Shown: in pieces, positions 22,201 through 30,600 of the stretch | How positions within the stretch are numbered: the first letter of the stretch is position 1 | Layout of the letters: each line of letters begins with the position of its first letter | NCBI GenBank assembly: GCA_013398615.1 | Contig: VZSR01001459.1 | Location: 8,037,687-8,101,686, forward strand | From: Brachypodius melanocephalos | Lineage: Eukaryota; Chordata; Aves; Passeriformes; Pycnonotidae | Reading direction: 5' to 3' | DNA: 64,000 nt | Made by a program: the position numbers and the translations under genes | Notes under the pieces: generated by a model | Seen by the model: the letters and a program-made list of their open reading frames with translations, nothing else | Told to the model about the DNA's origin: nothing | Database searches by the model: none

Positions 22201-22752
22201 ATCCCAGCTCCGGCCATCCGTCACCGCGCTGGACACCGCTCCTTCCTGGCATCGCTGATTGCGGACAGATCCCGAGTCTCGGCGGTGCTCACCCAGAGAG
22301 AGCAGCCCCGGGCATCCGGCACGGCAGAGCGGTTCCCTCTCTCCGGGCACCCCTTAGGGCAGAGCGCTCCCCTCTCTCCGGGCACCCCTTAGGGCAGAGC
22401 GCTCCCCTCTCTCCGGGCACCCCTTAGGGCAGAGCGCTCCCCTCTCTCCGGGCACCCCTTAGGGCACAGCGCTCCCCTCTCTCCGGGCACCCCTTATCCC
22501 GGGACGTTCCCCCAGTCCCGCTATCGCTCTCCGCCAACAAACCCCGTCCCCTCCGCCGCGGCGGAGCCCTCCCTGCCCCGCAGCCCCGGCCCGCCCCAGC
22601 CCTCCCGGTGCCGGGTCCCGTCCGTGCCGTCGGTGCCGAGCGGCGGCGCTCACCCCGGTGATGACGGCGCCGTGCCCCGCGGCCAGCAGCAGCACCACCA
22701 GCACCAGCAGCAGCACCGGCAGCGTTCGCAGGGCTCCGCGCAGGCTCCGCAT
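16108..22752 (-). CDS. PROK2: PROK2 (prokineticin 2), three coding exons
   Basis: The joined coding exons are 22752-22654, 18866-18741 and 16233-16108. They give 33 + 42 + 41 = 116 residues, with both introns in phase 0 and GT-AG ends on the - strand. The product is a secreted cysteine-rich peptide. In mammals it activates the Gq-coupled prokineticin receptors and acts in olfactory bulb/GnRH neuron development, circadian output and gut motility. Residues 1-28 form a Leu-rich signal peptide. The mature chain starts with AVITGA (29-34), the hexapeptide needed for receptor activation. The AVIT/colipase-type fold is shown by ten cysteines (six in exon 2, four in exon 3) with motifs [22 protein letters not shown] and [12 protein letters not shown]. 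The second exon has the same 42-residue length as in human. The chain ends [15 protein letters not shown], eight residues past the position where human ends CLAQK. PROK1 is a less likely alternative, because of the MRSL signal start, MCCAVS and the GPR27 neighbour. Confidence 0.95.
16626..16700 (-). repeat. CR1 LINE 3' fragment in PROK2 intron 2
   Basis: The segment with GGCTGGAAGGGGCCTCTGGA followed by a TGACCTCCC-type stretch and GAGCAGG matches the reverse complement of the avian CR1 3' region. It is a short, diverged, 5'-truncated copy. Confidence 0.6.
17187..17214 (+). repeat. 14-base tandem duplication
   Basis: CCTGGGTACTTGCC occurs twice in direct succession. It is a simple local duplication in PROK2 intron 2. 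Confidence 0.7.
18190..18227 (+). repeat. TG/TA microsatellite
   Basis: (TG)n passes into TATATATG and TACATACATATATAT in PROK2 intron 2. It is a compound dinucleotide repeat that may vary in length. Confidence 0.8.
18741..18866 (-). CDS. PROK2: PROK2 coding exon 2 (first cysteine cluster)
   Basis: 42 codons read [19 protein letters not shown]...CHPLSHR. The acceptor is CTCCAG just before 18866 and the donor is GTGAGT just after 18741. It completes the AVITGA hexapeptide across the splice and supplies six of ten cysteines. Confidence 0.95.
21734..21768 (+). repeat. Short 7-base tandem repeat
   Basis: Five heptamers in a row are variants of GTGCACA/GTGGGCA. It is a small local array beside the larger intron 1 minisatellite. 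Confidence 0.6.
21900..22323 (+). repeat. Degenerate ~33-bp minisatellite in PROK2 intron 1
   Basis: A CATCCCTCACCCCAGAGAGA-like segment recurs roughly every 31-37 bases (for example near 21914, 21951, 22016, 22084 and 22117), each time followed by a C-rich half that ends in TGG/CGGG. The copies are diverged. They share phase and core words with the clean 35-bp array that follows, so they look like older units of the same tandem repeat. Confidence 0.65.
22324..22498 (+). repeat. Homogeneous 35-bp tandem array, five copies
   Basis: Five successive 35-base units start at 22324, 22359, 22394, 22429 and 22464. Each begins GCAGAGCGCTCCCC or a one- to three-base variant and contains CTCTCTCCGGGCACCCCTTA. 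Units 2-4 are identical. The array lies in PROK2 intron 1, 155 bases from the exon 1 donor, inside the CpG island, and is likely to vary in copy number between individuals. Confidence 0.95.
22654..22752 (-). CDS. PROK2: PROK2 coding exon 1 (signal peptide and AVITG)
   Basis: The ATG on the - strand is at 22752-22750, followed by 33 codons: [10 protein letters not shown], a hydrophobic Leu/Val core and AVITG. The exon ends in GGG at 22656-22654, before the donor GTGAGC (22653 downward). Human PROK2 exon 1 also ends within AVITG. Confidence 0.95.
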
Positions 22753-22829
22753 GGTGCGGTGCCGCGGCCCCGGCGCTCCCCGCGGGCGCGGTGCGGCGCA
22801 GCGGAGCCGGGCTGGGAGCCCGCCCGGCG

Positions 22830-22837
22830 TTATAAAG
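22830..22837 (-). promoter_or_regulatory. PROK2: TATA-like element upstream of PROK2
   Basis: The - strand reads CTTTATAAC about 80 bases before the ATG, a plausible TATA box giving a leader of roughly 50 bases. The + strand reads TATAAAG, a better match to the consensus, so the element could also face the other way. Confidence 0.45.
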
Positions 22838-22844
22838 CCGGGGC

Positions 22845-22851
22845 TGAGTCA
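22845..22851. promoter_or_regulatory. PROK2: TGAGTCA (AP-1/Maf-type) motif in the PROK2 promoter
   Basis: This is a perfect TGAGTCA heptamer, near-palindromic, eight bases upstream (with respect to PROK2) of the TATA-like element. It matches the AP-1/TRE consensus. Binding is not shown. Confidence 0.4.
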
Positions 22852-22953
22852 CCCCCGCCCGGCAGCGCCGCGGCCGCCGCGCACACACCGCGCCCAGGTG
22901 CGCGGCTGCGGGAAAGGGGGCGGGGGGGCCGCGCAGGGATGGGGCCAGGCTGA

Positions 22954-23366
22954 GGGGACATCCCACAGCGTGTTGGGGACATCCCGCATCAGCTCTGGGG
23001 GAGCTGGGCGTAGGGGGTAACGTGGCACAGCAGTTCTGGGGGAACATCCCGGGGTTTGGGGGGAACATCCCATGGTGTGGCTGAAGGATTCCCCACAGCA
23101 GGTGTGCTGGGGTCGTCCCAAGCTGGCTGGGGTACGTCCTGTAGCAGGTACGAGGATGTCCCACAGCAGGTCTAGGGATTCATCCCAAGGCTGGCTGTGG
23201 ACATCCAGGGGGCAGGGAGTCATCCAACAGTAGGCTAGGGGAGAAACATCCCACAACATCTTGGGGACGACATGCAGCAAGTCGGGGACAGGACACAGCA
23301 GGTCCCGAGGAGATCCTGCGGCAGGATGGGGGGATTCCACAGCAGGTCAGAGCATATCCCACAGTG
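22954..23366 (+). repeat. Degenerate minisatellite upstream of PROK2
   Basis: Variants of GGGGACATCCCACAGCAGGT recur every 20-35 bases over about 410 bases. Copies are visible at the start (near 22954 and 22976) and at several later points (near 23085, 23157 and 23330). The copies are diverged. It starts about 120 bases before the TATA-like element and differs from the intron 1 array in unit sequence. Confidence 0.65.
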
Positions 23367-25719
23367 GTAGCCCACAGCCACTGCAGCCAGCATGGACCAG
23401 TGCCCATGTTCCCTCTGCTCCCTGGCCAGCAGCAGACCCAGACCCAATGTTGCCCCTGCTCCCTCTGTGAGCAGAAACCACCTGCAGCCCTCAACCCAGC
23501 CTCTGCTGACACCTGGCAGAGCTGTGGGCATGTCCTTGGGGGGAAATGCAGGCTGTGCTCATCTTGTCTGGGGCAGAGCAGCATCAAATGTACCCCACAG
23601 TCTGAGTAAGGATTGGACCAATCCCAGTTCCCGCTGGAAGCCCAGAACACCTTTGAATTCCTGTTCTCCTGCAGTTCTCCCCTCCTTGCCACAGGCCGAA
23701 GCCCTTCTGGCTCCCATGGCACCCAAGGGCACAAGAGGAAAACAGCTCTCATCTTCAACAGGGCTGCCTCCCACCAAAGATCCATGAGAACACAGTGAGA
23801 AGAAGCACTGGGAGCAGAGAGACCCATTCCAGAAGCAGTGCCCCACTGGCTCCTTCCAGCACAAATGCCAGACCATGGTCTCACGGTCTCAGTGAGCCCG
23901 TTTCTACATGCACACAGCTGAAATTCAGTACAAACCAAGGTCTAACCACTACTGGTGGCACCTTTGGGGACCTCCATCACCTGTGGGAGGAGGACGTCAC
24001 TAAAACACATGCAGTATTTCCTTCCCTTTTTCTCTCACTCTTCTTCTTCTCTATTTTCCTTACTTCTCCAGCTCTTTATGCTTCTTTTTTGTCTTTCTTT
24101 CCCCTCCTAACTCCTTTTTCCTCCGTTCCTACTTCCGTCTCTCTGTGCCCTTTGTTCCACTCCCCTCCTCCAGCACGCCCTGCTCTCACAAGTAGATGCC
24201 TTTTCCCCCAGATTTTTCAATTTATATTTTTGTTCCAATGGGGAAGGCCGAGCCTCTGCAGAGCCCACATTTCCCAGAGCCCTCAGCCAGCCCCGTTCCT
24301 TGGCTGGGGTGAGTCTGAGCTCAGCTGAGGGGAGCAGGGACACGCCGAGTGCCTCCCGCGCTCCCACTCGGGTCAATCCCGGCCAGGAGCTGTCGAATCG
24401 ATTCCTTGGTGGCCTCTCCTCCTGGGGTCACTCTGTCTGGAGGTGTTTTCATTACAAAACATGGCCTTTTTTGGGTGCTTTGGGTTATTTCATACAAGCG
24501 CACTCGAGACAAACACGGGCTGGGTAAATAGGGCTTTACTCCGAGGATGCTTTAAAAGCAAATTGGGATAAGCCAATTTTGACGTGGGATTAATAATAAC
24601 TGGGATGTATCCTTAGCTGTTGTAAACTCATGTTGCTGCCTGAAGCACTGGCAGTTTAAACCAGGTGAAGGGATTAGCTTGTTTTAAATTCTGCTTGTAT
24701 CCTAGAAACTAAAAATGAATGTAAGCCAGGAATGATTATTTTCACAATCTCCAGGTGCCCAGAACTTTCAAAAACAAATAATCACTTTTAGCTCTAAACC
24801 TTCTGATCCTCTAAAAACACTATAGAATTGAGCAAAAATAATAAGGGGGTAGGGAAGAATTTTGTACAGGTTTGTGTAGACTCAGTCAGTTAATGAAAAA
24901 ACCATTTGAAATAAAAAGTATAATTTATGAAAGGTTGTCAGTCCTGAGCCTGGAAGGGCAGCATCATACATTTCAATGTATAATGTATAATGAGGATGCT
25001 ACAGACTTACTAGAAACCACCCTAATTTCAATATTCTTACTACCAACTTGTGCTAAAACTGGTTTGCTATCAGAAGAGACCTTTCACATCTATATGGCCT
25101 TTAGGTGATTACAAAATTGTAATGAAACATTAATTAATCCAGATTAAATCATTCCTGTTCTTAAAGAAAAGGTGAAAGTTGAGATGACTTTCTGAATTTC
25201 AGTGTCATTGCAATGTCATTTTGCATTGTTTTACTGCAAAAGTAGTAAAAATCTACAACCTGTCTTAAATGTAAATCCTCACAATGCCCATCTCATGAAT
25301 GCACCAGAGTTTCAGATTTTTTTTTTTTTTATTCCTCTGCTCCACTTTGAAGAGTAGCCTCATATTATTTTTCTTCATTTAAAAGGTTTTTTGCATAGCT
25401 GGGTTTTTACTGAGCAAATTCATTCTGAAGTATGTAACATTTCTCTCTGTATCCTTTCAGTCTGTGCTGGTACAAGACCAGGGGCACCCTGTAGGACACC
25501 TGGGGACAGCACAGGGCAGAAACATCTCTCCAGCCTCTCTTACTTTATCACAATTAACACAGAGACTGTCCCCATAAATACTTGTCCACTGAGACTCCTG
25601 ATACTACCCTGGTGTAAAGGAATTTACCCCAGAAGAACCTTTTTCCTTCCACATGGGAGCATCCAGCTGTTGGAACCCTGGAAGCTGAGAATTTTAGGTT
25701 TTCTGTTTTAACAGGCATT
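23367..25719. other. PROK2 upstream flank
   Basis: No gene is seen. The segment holds GC-moderate DNA with several incidental open frames, a polypyrimidine tract at about 24013-24180 and AT-rich unique DNA from 24.5 kb. A poly-T run lies at about 25316-25331. Confidence 0.6.
24013..24180 (+). repeat. Polypyrimidine-rich tract
   Basis: About 165 bases are almost all C and T on the + strand (TTCCCTTTTTCTCTCACTCT and similar), with few purines. It lies about 1.2 kb upstream of the PROK2 promoter. Such mirror-like tracts can form triplex DNA or act as nucleosome-poor DNA. Confidence 0.6.
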
Positions 25720-26211
25720 GACCCTCATGAAAACACTACATTTGACCTGAGGCCATGGAAGAGGCTTCCAAAATTGAGTGATAACACTGGGATTGTGTGT
25801 GTGTAGTTTGAATAGAAGTGTGTAATATCACATGGTAGAAAACTGAGAGTTTAAGATTTTAGTATATAGTAATATATATAAAGCAAGATGGAGGATTAAG
25901 GGCATATTGGCCAGTCCTTTTTCACGTTCTTCTTCCTGGGTTTGGGTGGTGTCTTGTAATTAGGTAGAAAAATCTGCGTTGCAGACCACGGGTAGTTGGT
26001 TATTGGGTTAAAAGTAAAAATAATTTAGGTGTCCTTTCAAAATTGGAAATTTGTGCTTAAAAGACCTTGGACAGAGATAGAGACAGAGCCATTTTCTACT
26101 TTGTTAGCTAGAACTCACAACTTGTGAGACTGTGCTATAGATAAGAATTAATGAACACCTGAGTCCCAACATGAAAATCCATCTCTCGAGCATTTAATCC
26201 CTGCTCTAACA
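25720..26211 (+). mobile_element. Decayed solo LTR, ERVL-like, of the passerine type
   Basis: The block reads like avian endogenous retrovirus LTR DNA of the kind abundant in songbirds. It has GACCTGAGGCCATGGAAGAG near its start, a TATA-rich patch (TAGTAATATATATAAAG, about 25865-25881), GCAAGATGGAGGATTAAGGG after it, and an ATTAATGAACACCTGAGTCC poly(A)-region-like segment near 26147-26166. No internal gag/pol sequence is seen on either side, so it is a solo LTR. Terminal TG/CA and a target-site duplication are not clear; the ends are approximate. The family assignment is from memory of similar repeats and needs a repeat-library search. Confidence 0.65.
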
Positions 26212-27510
26212 GAAGAAAAGAAGATATAAAACTCAAATCCAGCAGGAGGATCCAGTGCAGGCACTGTGGGCAAGGCTTCGGTGGAGCTCCAGCTTTGGCT
26301 GTGCTTGGGAAAGGTTCAGCTTCCTCCCAGGAGGGAACCCCAAAACTCCCACTTTCAGATCAACTTCACAGATCCACTGAACACCTTCCACCATCAAAAT
26401 CCTAATATCAGGATTGGGGAACATCACTCTGAATTAATCACAATACTTTAGATTTGACATAGTATGATAATGATCATGCAAAGTCCTGAGTTGCTTTAGG
26501 AATCTGGAGTGAAATACCTGCTTTTAGCTTTCAGTGCAGTTGGTGGGTCTCTGGTTCTTCTCAAAGCCTCAGTTTTACTGAAGACTTTCTATGAGTAGGC
26601 ATTCAAATAATTATTTGGCCTATTCAAGTGATAATGCACTACAGAGTTTACAGAATTTTGAAGACTAAGAATGTGAATACATCAGCTATCTAAAAAGATA
26701 ATTTTCTCATAAAAGAAATGAGAAAAAGCATGTAATGCAAGACAGGAGAATTATCTTTTTGCCCTAAAAACTCTCTTAATAACGACAGTATCTAATTTGT
26801 TTAATCTTTCACACTGTATATCCAAAAATGGTCTTGATTCAGCAAAATGGTGAAAGTTTGCTGACTCTGGTAGAGGAAGAATGTATTTATTTATATCAGA
26901 TATATATAAATGTATAGTCTAGGTGTAAAGTTCACCCAAGGTATGAGAGACCTCAAACCAGTTGCCTGTAGTGCCTGAAATAGCCTGAACACACAAGTCA
27001 TTCAAGAATAAATTTCTAAGCTGTATCCTGTGTTGGGATGTAGTCCTTATTTCATCCAGCATTTCTGCTTTAGGTCAATAATTAATGTTCAGTGGAGGTT
27101 GACTGACAAACAGCCTAAGACTCTCCTCAACCATTTGTCTTCTCTCTTGGGGTACACGAGGCAGAACAGACCGTTTCTGCTGACATTGATTTGGGCCCCC
27201 AGCATTTACTCAAGCACCATTTATGTTTTCTTTGAGTTGCAAATATTTTTGTAAATGACTTCTAAGTTTCCTGCCTCTCTCTCTCTCTGATGTGGCTGGA
27301 GCTGGCCAGTGCTTTCTCAAGTTACCAGCAGCAGTCTGGCAGAGAAATGGAAGTTTCATACCTGCAGCTCTCACTGAGACTGCAAAATCCAGCTGGGATC
27401 TGAGGTGTGAGTGGCTCAGCAAGTCTGGGCACCCCCAGTGTGGTGCTGGATCACATGGACAGTGGTTTGCATGATGTGGGGAAAATGAGAGGCAATTCAG
27501 GCTATGAGAT

Positions 27511-27533
27511 GCAATTCCCACACGTGGAATTGC
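27511..27533. promoter_or_regulatory. Perfect 8-bp inverted repeat around a CACGTG E-box
   Basis: The arms GCAATTCC (27511-27518) and GGAATTGC (27526-27533) are exact reverse complements around CACACGT. The canonical E-box CACGTG occupies 27521-27526. It lies about 4.7 kb upstream of PROK2. The function is inferred only. Confidence 0.45.
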
Positions 27534-27673
27534 CTTTGGAGACGTCCACGGGGCTGCTGCTTGTGGGAACTTGTAGCACTGGCTGAGAGGTCAGCAGGTT
27601 TCTGCCCTGGGATGGGATGCAGGTGAGGGGAGCAGCAGCATCCACGCACCTCATGCTCGTGCCTGGCCTCTTC

Positions 27674-27681
27674 TGACGTCA
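27674..27681. promoter_or_regulatory. Perfect TGACGTCA (CRE) palindrome
   Basis: This is a full-length cAMP response element consensus, about 150 bases beyond the E-box palindrome and about 4.9 kb upstream of PROK2. A second identical octamer occurs at 51651-51658. Confidence 0.4.
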
Positions 27682-30600
27682 GATAAACTAATTTCTAAAA
27701 AGTCTAAACACAAATGCTGAGTTTGGGATTAGAAGAGGCACTGTTGTCTGAATTCCTAACAAACCAATCCATAAATTTCGTTAGTGAGTCCAAAATGTAG
27801 AGATAAATTGTGTTTTAAACCAGCACGTATCTCAAGAGATATCAAGTTCTGACTTGCAACAATGAAGACAACTTCCCTCAGCAAACTACTCCAACTCTTA
27901 AAACCTCATTGCCTGTTTGAATTTCACTGACCTGGACCAGCATATGATATTAAGCCTTCTAATATCAGGAATTTTCACCTTCCATGTGTAATAAGCTGGT
28001 AACAAATTCCACAGTACCTGTTTCACTACATAGCAACAATTTGTCACCAACAAGCGATTCTGGTAGCTCATCTCCATGACCTCTCCAATAGATCAACAAA
28101 GTTTGCAAACTCTCTGGCATGATTTCAGGAATATTGTCATCCCCTGGGAACAGCCACACTGCTCTGTTCTTAGTTATACAATCCTGCAGACCAAGTCAAC
28201 AATCAGTGTATAAACAGAAATATAGTGAACACACTAATAAAAATGAAACAGATTGACAAAGAACTTCAGCATTTTAAAAGCATCCACAGGTGATTTTATT
28301 TCCGGGGTCAGACAAGAAATAGTTTTAAGGAGCTGTGTTGCAGCGATCTGTTCCCAGCGCTCCTGGTGTCTCATTTTGCTGTTGTCATAGTAGTCCCTGA
28401 AGAACCTTATGTAAGGAATAAGATGATGGTTCTGCAGTGTGTTAGAAAAGAGCATTTAACAGATAAGTGCTAATGTTCTAGATTAGGGATTCTCACTCCC
28501 TTACTCTGCACTGGCTCATGTAATTGCATGAATCACTTTGATTGCGAAGTACACGCTCTCCCGTCAGCTTGGAGGGATTGAAGTGGAATATTACAGAGTC
28601 TGCTCAGGAAACAGTGCTAGAATAAGAAAAAGCTGCAAACACGCCACAAAAACTAACAATTTCTAGTTACTCATGAAATTTACTCCTTTGATTTGCACAC
28701 AGATTTTATTCAGACTTTTGTGCAGACATGACTGTGTTGGCAAAATCCAGGGCAGCACAATTCCGAGTGATTCAGCAGGAACTGTGGATTTATGTGATGG
28801 GCAGAGACTCAATGCCTTTCTGTAATTTTCAGATATGTCTTTTAAAAAAATGTAGAGTTTCTGCCAAGAAGATACAGAATTGGTTTGGGGAGTTAGCTGG
28901 ACTTTGGGGAAACATTCTTTCATGCTTTTTTTCTTCTTGCTGATTGCTTTTGGTGGAAAACAACTTTACCCTATACACCAAAATGGGTCATGAGCTGTGG
29001 GCAGAGGATCCTCTGGTGGAGCCAGGGTCTCTCCCTGCACACCTAACCTAGAGAGTGAGGCCATTTTTCATTGAAATGGGACTTACTGGGCCATGAGAGA
29101 AGGAGCTGGGGAGGCTTCCATGGCCACAGAAATCTACCAAACACAAGAACTGGAGAGGAGTTATTCAAGAGGGCATTATTGTAGATCTGCTCCCACCACG
29201 GACAGGCAATTTGTTCTATGCCTCAGTTGGAACTGCTGAGACCAAAGCCAAGCAGATTTTGTGGGCTCTTATTGAATAAACAAACCAGCCCACCTTTCCT
29301 CTTTGCCAGGCCCCTCGTGAGTCCCTCTGGTCCCTTCCAGTTCTGTCTCCCCACCTCCCCAGGCACCACATAAATCTCCTCTGTGTCCCTCATCATGGAA
29401 ACCTTTGGGAGCACTGTGAATGCTGCTAATCCCTGGCTTACCACTGTCTCCAGAGGGACCAAGAAGAGGTCACTTGTTCAGTTTTTATTTACTGTACTGC
29501 TGCCACATGGCTTCCTTAGATTGCCTGAAGGGAGCAGGTTTCTTTTTTCCTCCTTAACATACAGTTTACTTTCTGTTTTGATTTTGTTTCTTTGCTTTTC
29601 CAGTCCTTGGCTGGAATGTGGTGGTGGCCAGTGAGAGGATACAGAGCAGGTTGTGCTCCTGCCCCTGTTAGCATATTAGGTCTGGAAAGAATTATCCAAC
29701 GAGGAAATGCCCAGAGAAAAGAGTCAGTTGTTCTGCAAATTGCCAGAATTTCACCACTGAAATCCCTTCCTCTGCACAGGCCAGTGGCAGTTGTAGCTGC
29801 TCTCCTGTTCTTTTGGGGTGTGTATGGTAGGTGAGGTGTGTGGGGCAGGGTGTGGGGTGTCATCTGCAGGGAGGGAAGTAGAGGCAGCTGGGAGCACATC
29901 TCTGTCCATCCCCCTGGATGGGGCATTCCCCACTGTTGATGTGGGACTGGCAGCTCCATGGCTCTCCAGCCTTCCCTGATGCTCTGAACGTTGGGCGTCC
30001 AAGGCACAAACAGGGAGGAGACACACACAGAGGATCTCATCCACTTACTCATCTGCCCTGGCTTTCAGGGCCCCCATGAGATTTTTTTAAATTTTAATTT
30101 CTCTCCCATTTTTCTCGTTTCTGGCTTTTTCCTCTCATCCCTGTGCTTTGCACTGCTTCATCTGTCACTGCCATGGGAAGGTGGGTATTCCCAGCAGAGC
30201 CCATCTGAGGTGCCTCCAGGGCTTGGAGTACCACTGAGCTCCTTTTTCTCCTTTTCATCCGTGTGCAAGATTGCTCAGAAGGGTGAAAATTCTAGTGAAA
30301 TGGCATGTTAGCAAAAAGCATGCATTAACAACCCTGTGGGGATGGCTGCAAAATGCTTTCCCTCACCAGAGCCACCTCCAACACAGAAACTTCACTTACT
30401 ACTCCCTTAAGGATGAACTTAGAAAATTGCAGTGTCTCTCTAGTGAGTTATATTTCGAAGAATCCCAAAGCACTTAGTAAATTACATTCTTCTGACTTCC
30501 TTCAGCTGTGACTGGGGTATAACCAGAACTGGGGTGACAACTGGCAATGTTTAACTTCACGTGCCCTCATTAAAAATGAAATTTGGCTGCACAAGAGAAA

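Larger units (their letters stand above)
18867..22653 (-). other. PROK2: PROK2 intron 1
   Basis: This 3.8 kb intron runs from GTGAGC to CTCCAG. Its exon-2 half is ordinary AT-rich unique DNA with an A-rich run at 20275-20325. Its exon-1 half is GC-rich and occupied by a graded minisatellite (about 21.9-22.5 kb). Confidence 0.85.
22180..22950. promoter_or_regulatory. PROK2: CpG island at the PROK2 5' end
   Basis: CpG density is high from about 22180 through exon 1 to about 22950 and low on both sides. The island covers the putative promoter, exon 1 and the start of intron 1. A TATA-like site and a TGAGTCA motif lie within it. The island is partly built of the 35-bp tandem repeat. Confidence 0.8.

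Noticed and set aside
22459..22752. Unspliced 97-codon reading of PROK2 exon 1 into the intron
   Set aside because: After AVITG it runs past a perfect GTGAGC donor into intron repeat DNA. Splicing to 18866 restores the conserved cysteine-rich chain.
22424..23340. Long - strand frames (246 and 163 codons) around PROK2 exon 1
   Set aside because: They read through the exon 1 splice donor region, the tandem repeats and the CpG island. The repeated Pro/Leu/Trp/Asp pattern is a translation of the upstream minisatellite.
23180..23938. 252-codon - strand frame upstream of PROK2
   Set aside because: It is partly a translation of the minisatellite and overlaps several other open frames. No family is recognised.
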